Shown here: positions 1 through 7,706 of the stretch, piece by piece
How the letters are laid out: each line of letters opens with the position of its first letter
How positions within the stretch are numbered: position 1 is the first letter of the stretch
Source of the DNA: JBPOHE01 sp052035915
GTDB taxonomy: Bacteria; Pseudomonadota; Gammaproteobacteria; Chromatiales; Chromatiaceae
Reading direction: 5' to 3'
Assembly (NCBI GenBank): GCA_052035915.1
Contig: JBPOHE010000063.1
Location: 1-28,363 of the forward strand
Length of the DNA stretch: 28,363 nt
Translations under genes and position numbers: made by a program
The notes under the pieces: model-generated
What the model saw: the letters and a program-made list of their open reading frames with translations, nothing else
What the model was told of the DNA's origin: nothing
Databases searched by the model: none

Positions 1-124
1 TGAAAGCCATGGGGTAGGCTGGCGATGAGCGAAGCGAATCCCAGCTACTGAGAAGCTGGGTTTCAGCGCTTCGCGCCTCAACACCAGCCTACGAATATCG
101 ATAATACCTATCGAGAAATGGTAT
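1..124. repeat. REP-doublet/MITE-like repeat, copy 1 (cut by window edge)
   Basis: This block is the reverse complement of 16672-16796 with only about two mismatches. Its core at 14-92 is a nested hairpin. The outer arms are GTAGGCTGG (14-22) and CCAGCCTAC (84-92), the middle arms GCGAAGCG (29-36) and CGCTTCGC (67-74), and the inner arms CCCAGCT (40-46) and AGCTGGG (54-60). Each half starts with GTAG next to a hairpin, as REP units do, so two units face each other as in a REP doublet (REPIN). The right end is GAAATGGTAT (115-124), which is the terminal inverted repeat of the complete copy. The left end probably lies outside the window. No gene is seen in 1-166. Confidence 0.75.
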
Positions 125-166
125 AACTTCTTATCGCCTTCCTTTTTCGATCGCTATCCCCCGCTG

Positions 167-200
167 TAAAAACCCAGCGCTTGGTCAAGCGAAACCTGGG
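167..200 (-). terminator. Candidate Rho-independent terminator of the ATPase/TPR genes
   Basis: Read on the minus strand just after the stop codon of the TPR gene, an imperfect hairpin pairs CCCAG with CTGGG and CGCTT with AAGCG around a short loop, and is followed directly by five T residues. Position, stem and T-run fit an intrinsic terminator. The same bases resemble a degenerate half of the neighbouring REP-like repeat, so it may be a repeat serving as a terminator. Confidence 0.5.
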
Positions 201-211
201 AGGCGGTCCAC

Positions 212-1648
212 TCATCCCGGCCCGGTCTGGGGGCCGATCTCTTGCCGCATCTCGCGGACAGCGGCCACAGCCGCGGTCCATCCCAGTTGGTTGAAAGCCG
301 CCTCGGCCTGGTCGAGGATCCTGAGCGCCTCCTCCACCTCTCCGGTCATGCTCATAACCTGGGCGAGTAACAGACCGATGGCGCCGATATAGTCGGGACG
401 GCTCAGCTTCACCCCGATGGCATGGGCCGCAGCGAGGTCTGCATAGATTTCCGGCAAGCCGCCGCGCTGGTGATCCCCGCGCTCCAGGCCTATCCGCGCC
501 CGGGAGTATTTCAAGAAGGCGATGACCTCGATATCTCCCAGCCGTTGCGCTATCGGTAGGCAGTCTTCATGCAGCGCCAGCGCCTCATCGAGCTGGCCGC
601 GCGCCTGCAGAATGTCGGCGATTTTTCCCATGGTCAGGGTCTTCTCACGCAGGACGCCGAGTTGCCCAAAGGCGGGCAGAACTTCTTCCTTGAGTAAGCT
701 CAGTGCCTCATCGAGCTGGCCGCGTAACCGCAGCATACTGGCGATTTTTGCCATGGACACGGCCTTCTCACGCACGTCGCCCAGGCGCTCATAGACCGGT
801 AGTTCTTCTTCCTGGCGGATGCGTAGCGCCTCGTCAAGCTGGCCGTGCGCCTGCAGGATGTCGGCGATTTGTCCCATCGTCACGGCCTTGGAGCGCACGT
901 CGCCCAGGCGCTCCGCCAGGGGTAAGGCCTCTTGGCGCAGGCCCTGTTCCGCCTCGGCCCAGAGACCGAGTGATTCCAGCAGATCCGCCCGTTCCAGCAG
1001 CAGGTTGAGACGAAATTCATCCGGTATCTCGGTGGCGAATTCCGCTGCCAGTTGCCGGTTGAGGACCGCCAGGCGTTGACTGCGTTGGGGCAGATTCAGG
1101 GATGAGGGTGGCTGTATCCATTCCTCTGGCCGGCTCGGGAGCTGGGCGCCCGGGTCGATGAAATCGAACACGCCACTCCGCCAGGACCAGGCATCCGGCG
1201 CCTGCTGCGCCAGGTGTTCGATGGCCGGGACGGACAGCCACCAGAGCAGGGCGGCTTCGAGTTTTTCCGCCAGGGCGTTGCGCCTCAGGTTCAGGCTTTC
1301 CAATCGGCTCCCTTGCAACCAGGCCGAGCCGTTGATCAGATGGATCAGGCTTGACCTCTGCTCATTCTCCTCCAGCCAGGCCTCCAGGGCCTGGAAGTCG
1401 GGGAAGCGCCGCTCGTCGCCCAGATCGGCGAGACAAACCGGGCGTCCCTGCAAGGCCATCAACTCACCAAGTTTGGCGATCAGGACATCCCGATAGCCGG
1501 GGTCGGCCACCCGGGCAAAAAAGAGTTGGAAGCCGGGGGCGTGGCTGAGCAACTTCACCAGGCGCTGAAAATCCTCCTGGTGTTGGGGCAGGAGATCGCG
1601 GGCGGCCAGATGGCGCTGGTAGTCGAAATAAAATGGGTCGCGGGCCAC
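212..1648 (-). CDS. TPR protein with degenerate NTPase-like N-terminal domain
   Basis: The protein has 478 residues and two parts. Residues 1-165 form an alpha/beta domain ending in a tryptophan-rich stretch (WSWRSGVFDF at 154-163). This resembles the domain that precedes TPR arrays in bacterial NTPase/TPR proteins, but no Walker A P-loop is visible, so it is probably a non-hydrolysing adaptor. Residues about 210-460 are tetratricopeptide repeats. Three consecutive units with the pattern RLGDVR-K followed by GQLDEAL recur every 41 residues (from 247, 288 and 329), with a weaker fourth from 369. The start is GTG at 1648, 5 bases after the stop of the upstream ATPase, so the two are probably co-translated partners. 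No signal peptide or membrane segment is seen. A role in protein interaction and signalling is inferred; the specific function is unknown. Confidence 0.8.
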   Translation of the reverse strand: MARDPFYFDYQRHLAARDLLPQHQEDFQRLVKLLSHAPGFQLFFARVADPGYRDVLIAKLGELMALQGRPVCLADLGDERRFPDFQALEAWLEENEQRSSLIHLINGSAWLQGSRLESLNLRRNALAEKLEAALLWWLSVPAIEHLAQQAPDAWSWRSGVFDFIDPGAQLPSRPEEWIQPPSSLNLPQRSQRLAVLNRQLAAEFATEIPDEFRLNLLLERADLLESLGLWAEAEQGLRQEALPLAERLGDVRSKAVTMGQIADILQAHGQLDEALRIRQEEELPVYERLGDVREKAVSMAKIASMLRLRGQLDEALSLLKEEVLPAFGQLGVLREKTLTMGKIADILQARGQLDEALALHEDCLPIAQRLGDIEVIAFLKYSRARIGLERGDHQRGGLPEIYADLAAAHAIGVKLSRPDYIGAIGLLLAQVMSMTGEVEEALRILDQAEAAFNQLGWTAAVAAVREMRQEIGPQTGPG

Positions 1649-1653
1649 GCTGA

Positions 1654-2988
1654 TCAGAGGCCGAGCTTGGCGGCCGCTTGTCGGTACCCCTCCAACCGCC
1701 GGACCACCGGATGGCTGTGGCGCCAGGAACCATCGTTGTACTGGAGCAGGGCCAGGCGCCAGAGTAACTGGCGGACGCGCTCGTCGTTGCCGACGTGGGC
1801 GCCGTTATCGGCATCGACCCGGGCCAGCAGTGCGTAGTCCTCCGGCTGCAACCAGTAACGGAAATCGGCGGCCAGCTTGTCGATGGCCTTTTCCAGGGTC
1901 GGGGGCTGGATAGGGTCCGACTCCGTCAGTTCGCAGGCCAGGCGCACCAGCCGTAACAATTCCCGCGGATGACCGCCGCTGTATTCGATCAGGCGATCGA
2001 TCGAGGCCGGGTCGGTAAAGCTGTTCGGGGCGATGCGCTTACCCAGCATCTCCCGCATCGCCGCCCATCCGGCCTCATAGCGTCCACCCTCCCGTTCCTG
2101 GAGTTTGATGATGGGCAGCACCTCGTCGGTATCCAGCTTACTGACACTGGTACCGCCGTATTTGAGGGTGATGGGGGCCGTATAGAGCACCAGGGCCTCG
2201 ATCGCCAGGAGCTGCTCGGATTCAAACACGAACAGGCGCTCGGCATCGGTCAGGGGGATCTTGTCGGTGCCGTCGACGATGAGCAGCAGCCGCTCGGCGG
2301 TTCCACGCTCCTGCAGTGCCTTTTCGGCGGCCTGGACCAATTCGTTGAAGGCATTGGCGAATTGGGTGAAGGTCTTTTTCACCACCTCCCGCAAGCTGTC
2401 TTTGTACACCGAGGAGTTCTTGAAGGTTGTCGTCAGGCGGGTCAGGAGTTTGGCCAGGAAGGGAATGGTCAATTCGGCACCGGCCTCGCTCCTGAGCTCG
2501 CCCGTGAGTTCGCGGATATTGTCCTCGGTGGCGACGTGCTCCTGGAACCAGAGGCGCATGGTCTCTATCCGGGCCGGCTCGATTTCCAGACCTTGCGCCG
2601 TGAGGTCGCCTACCACCGCCGAGGCGAGCGCCATGAGGACGTCGGCATACTGGAGATTGTTGATATCGATCTCGCCCCGCACGTTGAGCAGGATGGGGAA
2701 CAGACGCTTACCCTGTTTCAGGGTGTGGACGAAACGCAGCAGCTCGGTGGATTTGCCGCTGCCGATGGGGCCGAACAAGAGGACGTGTCGCTTCTGGTTC
2801 GGAAAGAATTTGTCTTGGTACAGATCGAGACCGAACTTCCGCGCCAGGCTGCGTTGCGTACCCACCCCACCCCGGGCGGCGTCGGTATCGACGAAACGGG
2901 GGTCCGTCGGACCTATCGCCTCGTCGAAGTTGAGCTTTTGCAGGACTTCCAAAGGATCACTGGGGGGAGAATAGGTCAAGTTCGTCAT
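1654..2988 (-). CDS. P-loop ATPase (AAA/STAND-like), partner of the TPR protein
   Basis: This is a 444-residue soluble ATPase. Walker A is GPIGSGKS at residues 73-80 and Walker B is LLLIVDGTDK at 234-243. SGGHPRELLRLVR at 337-349 looks like the sensor/arginine helix of STAND-type and archaeal-like ATPases. The last 80 residues look like a winged-helix domain. The region between the Walker motifs (about 110-230) is helical and probably forms a lid or oligomerisation module. The start is ATG at 2988 with a weak ribosome-binding site. The gene lies 5 bases upstream of the TPR gene and 60 bases downstream of the Mth938-like gene. It most likely acts as a nucleotide-driven switch working with the TPR protein, perhaps in stress or anti-invader signalling. 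That role is inferred from architecture only. Confidence 0.8.
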   Translation of the reverse strand: MTNLTYSPPSDPLEVLQKLNFDEAIGPTDPRFVDTDAARGGVGTQRSLARKFGLDLYQDKFFPNQKRHVLLFGPIGSGKSTELLRFVHTLKQGKRLFPILLNVRGEIDINNLQYADVLMALASAVVGDLTAQGLEIEPARIETMRLWFQEHVATEDNIRELTGELRSEAGAELTIPFLAKLLTRLTTTFKNSSVYKDSLREVVKKTFTQFANAFNELVQAAEKALQERGTAERLLLIVDGTDKIPLTDAERLFVFESEQLLAIEALVLYTAPITLKYGGTSVSKLDTDEVLPIIKLQEREGGRYEAGWAAMREMLGKRIAPNSFTDPASIDRLIEYSGGHPRELLRLVRLACELTESDPIQPPTLEKAIDKLAADFRYWLQPEDYALLARVDADNGAHVGNDERVRQLLWRLALLQYNDGSWRHSHPVVRRLEGYRQAAAKLGL

Positions 2989-3048
2989 CTCGAAGTATCA
3001 ATTTTCTTTTGGTTGGAGGAGGCGGGTTAGCGCCCCAATCTATCGGGG

Positions 3049-3402
3049 TCAACAGGTCAGGTGCAGTACAGCATTGATCTCCTCTCTTTGATAACGGACC
3101 AGTTCCCGGCAGAGTGCCTCGGTGGGCAGAGCCACCAGCTCCACCCCCCGGCGCCTCGCCTCCGCATGGACCTCCGGCATGATGGGCAGTCGCCCATAGG
3201 TGCCGGTGCCTATGTACAGCTTGTCGCCATGCCAGGGGAGTAACTCCTCCGCCGAGAGGGGGGTATGGCCGAACTCATGTCGATAGGCCTTGGACGGCCC
3301 TTTGTGGCGCTTGCGTACCTCGCCCCGCTCAATGACCAGGTCGTAGTCGTATTCCACGCCCTCTACTTCGAGGCGGCCAAAGCCGAGGAATCTGATGTTC
3401 AT
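3049..3402 (-). CDS. Mth938-like domain protein (DUF498 family)
   Basis: This 117-residue protein matches the Mth938/DUF498 family, which includes mitochondrial NDUFAF3 homologues. Visible family features are the GTGTYGRLPIMPEV segment (about 66-79), the RRGVELVALPTEAL segment (88-101), and the C-terminal INAVLHLTC ending that is typical of the family. The length is standard for bacterial members. Their biochemical role is not settled; the eukaryotic homologue assists respiratory complex I assembly. The gene lies between the S1-domain gene (122-base gap) and the ATPase on the same strand, so the four minus-strand genes may share a transcript, but nothing ties this one functionally to the ATPase/TPR pair. 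Confidence 0.85.
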   Translation of the reverse strand: MNIRFLGFGRLEVEGVEYDYDLVIERGEVRKRHKGPSKAYRHEFGHTPLSAEELLPWHGDKLYIGTGTYGRLPIMPEVHAEARRRGVELVALPTEALCRELVRYQREEINAVLHLTC

Positions 3403-3524
3403 CTGTCGATCTCAAGTTAAAACGAGGGCATGGGAAGGATTATGGGCGATGAAGGGGATGATTTCCCCGCGGGCCTGCATCAACTGAGGCCGTAACGTCG
3501 CAGTCGCCGACCATCGTCTGGCCG

Positions 3525-4724
3525 CTACTTTTTGGGCCAGCGCTCCTTGAGCAAATCCCCCAGAGTAGCGAAACCTGGTTTGGGCTTGGTGTAATCCGCC
3601 ACATCCTCCGGCTTGGGAAGGTCGAGGTGTTGTTTCTTGCTGTCCAGGGAGAGACTGATGCGGCGTTTCTCCTTGTCCACCCCCAGCACGGTCGCCTGCA
3701 CGGCCTCGCCGACCTTGACCACCTCCTGGGGATGCTGAATGCGACGACCGGCGCCCAGTTCGCTGATATGCACCAGGCCATCCACTCCGGGGGCCAGTTC
3801 GACGAAGACGCCGAAGGACTGGAGACGGCTGACGGTGCCGGACACCAGGGCGCCGACGGGAAAGCGGTCCGCCACCTCCTCCCAGGGGTCTTTCTCCAGG
3901 GCGCGGATCGACAGAGCGATGCGCTCGGGTTGTTTGGGGTTGTCGGTCTTGTCGATCCGCAATACCACCGCTTCCACCATCTGTCCCAGGGTCAGAAGGT
4001 CCTTGGGGTGGGCCACCCGCCCGAAGGCCAGTTCGCTGATGTGGACCATACCCTCGACACCGCCGAGGTCGATGAAGGCGCCGAAGTCCTTGATGGCGGT
4101 CACTCGACCCTGCATCACCGCCCCTACCTCCAAGCGGGCACGGGTGGTGGCGGCGGCGAGACGCTGGGCCTCTTCCAGCAGGGCCCGGCGCGACAGCACC
4201 AGGTTGAGGGAGCGGCCGCCTTCGAGCTTGGTGATGCGGAAGGCCAGGCGCTGGCCGACGAAGGTCGACAGATCCTCGATAAAGGCGACATCGATCTGCG
4301 AGGCGGGGCAGAAGCCACGTTCGCCGGAGATCTCCACCTCCAGCCCGCCCTTGGTGGTAGCGGTGACCAGCCCTTCCACCGGGAGCTGTTGTTCATGGGC
4401 CTGCTGGAGCCCGTCCCGCCCACGGAGACGACGCGCGTGCTGCGCCCCGAGCAGCAGGGTGCCGGTCTCGGCCTCCTTGCCGCTGACCAGCATCTCGATA
4501 CTGTCGCCGATATCCAGGCTCAGGTGCCCATTTTCATCCCGCAGCTCCCCGACATCGACCACCCCTTCGGTCTTGAGACCGATATCGACGAAGGCCCGGT
4601 CGCCCTGGATGGAGACGATAGTCCCCCGGACCTTGTCGCCGACCTTGGGCTCCTGTTTGGTCTTCCTGGCCTGGTTCCGTTCGAACTTGGTGAAGAGGGA
4701 GGCGAAATCTTCTTGCTCTGTCAT
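3525..4724 (-). CDS. S1 RNA-binding protein with four S1 domains
   Basis: This is a 399-residue RNA-binding protein with four OB-fold S1 domains at roughly residues 27-95, 113-180, 199-273 and 289-361. The last two carry the strongest signatures (KDFGAFIDLGGVEGMVHISEL and QSFGVFVELAPGVDGLVHISEL type). True ribosomal protein S1 in this class has six domains and about 557 residues, so this is a paralogous S1-domain protein and not rpsA, although databases often label such proteins S1. I chose ATG at 4724: the frame stays open to 4970, but the extra residues are Arg/Gly-rich and unlike the family, and they would run into the divergent lysE-like gene. It probably acts in mRNA binding or translation, but its targets cannot be read from sequence. 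Confidence 0.85.
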   Translation of the reverse strand: MTEQEDFASLFTKFERNQARKTKQEPKVGDKVRGTIVSIQGDRAFVDIGLKTEGVVDVGELRDENGHLSLDIGDSIEMLVSGKEAETGTLLLGAQHARRLRGRDGLQQAHEQQLPVEGLVTATTKGGLEVEISGERGFCPASQIDVAFIEDLSTFVGQRLAFRITKLEGGRSLNLVLSRRALLEEAQRLAAATTRARLEVGAVMQGRVTAIKDFGAFIDLGGVEGMVHISELAFGRVAHPKDLLTLGQMVEAVVLRIDKTDNPKQPERIALSIRALEKDPWEEVADRFPVGALVSGTVSRLQSFGVFVELAPGVDGLVHISELGAGRRIQHPQEVVKVGEAVQATVLGVDKEKRRISLSLDSKKQHLDLPKPEDVADYTKPKPGFATLGDLLKERWPKK

Positions 4725-4906
4725 GATGTGCTGTGCCTGTGCTGCATTGATGGCGAAGAGGGATGCGATGCCGATCCGTGGCGAGCCGGTTCGAACCGAT
4801 CGGGCCGGTCCTGAGCGACAACAGCTATTGTAATCCCAGCCGGAACCAGGACCGATAAGCGCAGGCCAATCCCCCGGCGATATCCGCGGACCTTGAGAGA
4901 TAAAGC

Positions 4907-5524
4907 ATGTACGAATATTTCGCCACCGGTATCCTGCTCGGCCTCTCCGCCGGTCTGGCCCCTGGGCCACTCCTGACCCTGGTGATCGCCGAGACCCTGC
5001 GGGCCGGTACCCGGGCCGGGATCCGGGTGGCGCTGGCGCCCCTGATCACGGATCTCCCCATTGTCTGGCTGTGCCTCGCGCTCCTGGGCCAACTCCAGTC
5101 CCGGGAGTCGGTAATGGGAGCGATCGCCCTCCTGGGAGCGGGATTCCTGATGAGGATGGGGTGGGAAAACCTGCGTCTGGGCGCCGGGGAGATCTGGATC
5201 GACCATGGCCGGAGCGGTTCGTTGCGCAAAGGGATCCTGGTCAATCTCTTCAGTCCTTATCCTTACCTCTTCTGGCTGAGTGTCGGTGGCCCCCTGGTGA
5301 TCGAAGGGGCCCAGACCGGGCTCACCCGGCCGCTGGCCTTTCTGACGGCCTTTTATGTCTGTCTGGTCGGCGCCAAGATCCTGTTGGCGGTCTTGACCGG
5401 GCGTACCGCCAACCTGTTTTCCTCGCCGCTCTACCTTTGGAGTCTGCGCGTCCTGGGTATACTGCTGCTCGGCTGGGCCCTGGGGTTGTTCTGGGAGGCG
5501 CTGCTTTGGTTGGGGATCATCTGA
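4907..5524 (+). CDS. LysE/RhtB-family membrane exporter
   Basis: This 205-residue polytopic membrane protein has about six hydrophobic segments. Its N-terminal GLSAGLAPGPLLTLVI stretch (12-27) contains the APGP signature of the LysE/RhtB amino-acid exporter superfamily. Other segments fall at about 65-83, 112-132, 140-160 and 175-203. Members export amino acids or small metabolites across the inner membrane; the substrate here is unknown. It starts at ATG 4907, divergent from the S1-domain gene (182-base shared upstream region), and sits where enterics carry the calcium/sodium antiporter gene yrbG ahead of kdsD. It is followed by a repeat-bearing gap, so it is probably not in the kdsD operon. 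Confidence 0.8.
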   Translation: MYEYFATGILLGLSAGLAPGPLLTLVIAETLRAGTRAGIRVALAPLITDLPIVWLCLALLGQLQSRESVMGAIALLGAGFLMRMGWENLRLGAGEIWIDHGRSGSLRKGILVNLFSPYPYLFWLSVGGPLVIEGAQTGLTRPLAFLTAFYVCLVGAKILLAVLTGRTANLFSSPLYLWSLRVLGILLLGWALGLFWEALLWLGII

Positions 5525-5964
5525 GAAGCTGTTTGGAAATGCTCGTTACAGCTTCAGCGCCTCGGGGCCAAGGTGTGTTCTTGCGGTCATTGTTCTTTTT
5601 AAGAGAACAATATAGGCGTTATTTCTTTATTTATTGCTAAAAAGAGAACGAAAATTGGGCCTTTCCGCTCGATGCCCGAGAGGCAAGGGTTTCCAAATAC
5701 TTTCTGAGGATCTCCTGGAATCTCGGCACCGATGACGACAACCCGGAGGATCCCCCATAATTGCCTCCCGCCATCGGCCAGGCCGGTGGGGTTTTCCCGA
5801 CCACCAGGATCGAAGGTATAAGCCAACCCATGTCACCACCCAGCCCGGCTTGCATGTTCTCGGGCCACCAAAGCGCGAACGCCGCCGGGCCTGCTGTCCC
5901 ATCCGGGCTGAGGCCTCGGCCAGGCGGCCCGGCAGAGAAGTCCCCCCCTCTGGTGTAAGCGAAG
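5525..5964. other. 440-base intergenic stretch before kdsD
   Basis: This gap holds one copy of the 118-bp palindromic element (5561-5680). The element is bracketed by the inverted 8-mer TTTGGAAA (5532-5539) and TTTCCAAA (5690-5697). The rest (about 5700-5960) is GC-rich with open frames on both strands. None shows recognisable domains, a convincing ribosome-binding site or family-like composition, so I call no gene. The promoter of the kdsD run should lie here, but no clear -10/-35 pair stands out. Confidence 0.5.
5561..5680 (+). repeat. 118-bp symmetric palindromic element, copy A
   Basis: This is one of three related elements in the window. Outer ends are CTCGGGG (5561-5567) and GCCCGAG (5674-5680). 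Palindrome 1 is ATTGTTCT (5589-5596) with AGAACAAT (5604-5611). Palindrome 2 is degenerate: its right arm AGAGAAC ends at 5649 and its left arm is TTGCT-like. Their centres are about 41 bases apart. After palindrome 2 comes an A-run, a GGGCC block and CGATGCCCG (5670-5678), as in copies B and C. The T-rich centre downstream of the LysE-like gene could also help end transcription. Confidence 0.65.
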
Positions 5965-7017
5965 ATGCCGGAGTCCGCCTTCCACTTGCAAACCTCGGCC
6001 AGGGACAACGCCTCCGCCAGCCGTGCCCGTGCCCGGCTGACCGAGCAGGAAAAACACCGGCTTCAAGCCCTGGGGCTGGCGGTTATCCAGGCCGAGGCCC
6101 AGGCGGTCGCCGCCCTGGCCGACCGCATCAACGGCAACTTTGCCCAAGCCTGCGGCTTCATGTTGGCTTGTTATGGCCGTATCGTTGTCCTCGGCATGGG
6201 AAAATCCGGCCATATCGGTAGCAAGATCGCCGCCACCCTGGCCAGCACCGGCAGCCCGGCCTTTTTCGTCCATCCGGGGGAAGCCAGTCACGGCGATCTG
6301 GGCATGATCACGCCCAAGGATGTGGTCCTGGCCCTCTCCAATTCCGGCGAGACGGCCGAGTTGCTGACTATAGTTCCGATCATCAAGCGCCTCGGTATTC
6401 CCCTCATCGCCCTAACCGGTAATCCAAACTCGACCCTCGCCCGGGAGGCGGACGTCAACATCGACGTGAGCGTGGTGCACGAGGCCTGTCCCCTGGGTCT
6501 GGCGCCCACCTCCAGTACCACGGCCGCCCTGGCGATGGGGGATGCCATGGCCATCGCCCTGTTGGAAGCCAGGGGCTTTACCGCCGAGGACTTTGCCCGC
6601 TCCCATCCCGGTGGCACCCTGGGGCGACGCTTATTGCTCCATATCCAGGACATCATGCATGTCGGTGAGGCCATCCCCCAAGTCAGCGTCGAGGCGTTGC
6701 TCGGTCAGGCGGTGGTGGAGATGAGCAAGAAAGGGCTGGGGATGACCGCCATCGTCGACGACCAGGGCTATCTGCAAGGGATCTTCACCGATGGCGATCT
6801 GCGGCGCAGTATTGATCGGGGGTTGGATATCCGTAGCTGCCGGGTAGCCGATGTCATGATCGCCAATTGCATCACCGCCACCGCCGACCTACTCGCCGCC
6901 GAGGCCTTGCAGATGATGGAACGGCACAAGATCAACGGCCTACTGGTGGTCGATGGGCAGCAGCGGGTGATCGGCGCCCTCAACATGCATGACCTATTGC
7001 GGGCCGGCGTAGTTTGA
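5965..7017 (+). CDS. kdsD: Arabinose-5-phosphate isomerase (KdsD/KpsF)
   Basis: The enzyme converts D-ribulose 5-phosphate to D-arabinose 5-phosphate, the first committed step towards Kdo in lipopolysaccharide synthesis. The 350-residue protein has an SIS domain at about 55-190, with GMGKSGHIG (77-85), SNSGETAE (125-132) and the HPGGTLGRRL link (214-223), then two CBS domains at about 228-345. It is about 20 residues longer at the N terminus than the E. coli enzyme, the extra part being Ala/Arg-rich. The ATG at 5965 is used because no better-spaced start is visible, so the true start could lie slightly downstream. It begins the Kdo/Lpt/rpoN gene run. Confidence 0.95.
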   Translation: MPESAFHLQTSARDNASASRARARLTEQEKHRLQALGLAVIQAEAQAVAALADRINGNFAQACGFMLACYGRIVVLGMGKSGHIGSKIAATLASTGSPAFFVHPGEASHGDLGMITPKDVVLALSNSGETAELLTIVPIIKRLGIPLIALTGNPNSTLAREADVNIDVSVVHEACPLGLAPTSSTTAALAMGDAMAIALLEARGFTAEDFARSHPGGTLGRRLLLHIQDIMHVGEAIPQVSVEALLGQAVVEMSKKGLGMTAIVDDQGYLQGIFTDGDLRRSIDRGLDIRSCRVADVMIANCITATADLLAAEALQMMERHKINGLLVVDGQQRVIGALNMHDLLRAGVV

Positions 7018-7034
7018 TCCGGCTGGAGGAACGA

Positions 7035-7568
7035 ATGCAGGACATTTTGGCCAAGGCCCGAGCGATCCGACTGGTGATCTTCGACGTCGACGGCGTCTTG
7101 ACCGACGGCAGTCTTTTCCTCAGTGACGACGGCCAGGAATACAAGGCCTTTCACTCCCGGGACGGCCACGGCATGAAGCAGCTCCAGGAAACCGGGGTCC
7201 AACTTGGCGTGATCACGGGACGAACCTCCAAGGTGGTGGCCAGACGGATGGAAAGCCTTGGTGTCCGCCATGTCTTTCAAGGGCAGGCGGAGAAGCTGCC
7301 CGCCTATCACCAGCTCAAACGCCAATTGGGATTGGAAGACCGGGAGATCGCCTATCTGGGAGACGATGTGGTGGACCTCCCCATCCTGATCCGGGTCGGG
7401 CTCGCCGTCGCCGTCCAGGATGCCCACCCCTGGGTGAAACGGTATTCTCATTGGCAGACGCCCTCCCCCGGTGGACGGGGCGCCGCCCGGGATCTCTGTG
7501 AACTCATCATGGAGGCCCAGGGCAAGCTGGCGCCCTGGCTCGAAGGCTACCTGAGAGCCGGTGAATAA
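7035..7568 (+). CDS. kdsC: Kdo-8-phosphate phosphatase (KdsC)
   Basis: This HAD-superfamily phosphatase of 177 residues releases phosphate from Kdo 8-phosphate to give Kdo. HAD motif I is DVDGVLTDG near the N terminus, motif II is the TGRTS stretch, and motif IV is GDDVVDLP. It has the short, cap-less length typical of KdsC tetramers (E. coli 188). I chose ATG at 7035 because GGAGGA lies 4 bases upstream. An in-frame TTG at 7014 overlapping the kdsD stop would add seven residues but has no such site. It is separated by 17 bases from kdsD and probably co-transcribed. Confidence 0.95.
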   Translation: MQDILAKARAIRLVIFDVDGVLTDGSLFLSDDGQEYKAFHSRDGHGMKQLQETGVQLGVITGRTSKVVARRMESLGVRHVFQGQAEKLPAYHQLKRQLGLEDREIAYLGDDVVDLPILIRVGLAVAVQDAHPWVKRYSHWQTPSPGGRGAARDLCELIMEAQGKLAPWLEGYLRAGE

Positions 7569-7706
7569 ATCTACGGCGCGTCCGGATGGCTTCGTTGCCC
7601 ACTCACTCACTCTTCGCCTATCTAGTTGATATGTCTCGTCGTTCGCATCATTCGCGGCTCGCACTCCGGTCGCTCGCGACGATTTCTTCACCGGTTCTGA
7701 GCCCCG
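7569..7706. other. Unexplained 138-base gap between kdsC and lptC
   Basis: The rest of this run is packed with overlaps, yet this gap holds no gene. It contains repeats of TCACTC and clusters of TCGC/GCGA-type words (for example TCTCGTCGTTCGC near 7632-7644 and GGTCGCTCGCGACGA near 7669-7683) that could fold. The composition differs from its neighbours. It could be an inserted intergenic repeat or carry an internal promoter for lptC onward; the window has no second copy. Confidence 0.4.

Noticed and set aside
4827..4832. TACAAT on the minus strand as a -10 box for the S1-domain gene
   Set aside because: The region 16-18 bases upstream has no -35-like hexamer.
4725..4970. N-terminal extension of the S1-domain protein
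   Set aside because: The extra 82 residues are Arg/Gly-rich, unlike S1 proteins, and run into the divergent exporter gene; ATG at 4724 fits.
5637..6008. A 123-codon minus-strand frame before kdsD
   Set aside because: No family features or ribosome-binding site; its end lies inside the palindromic element.
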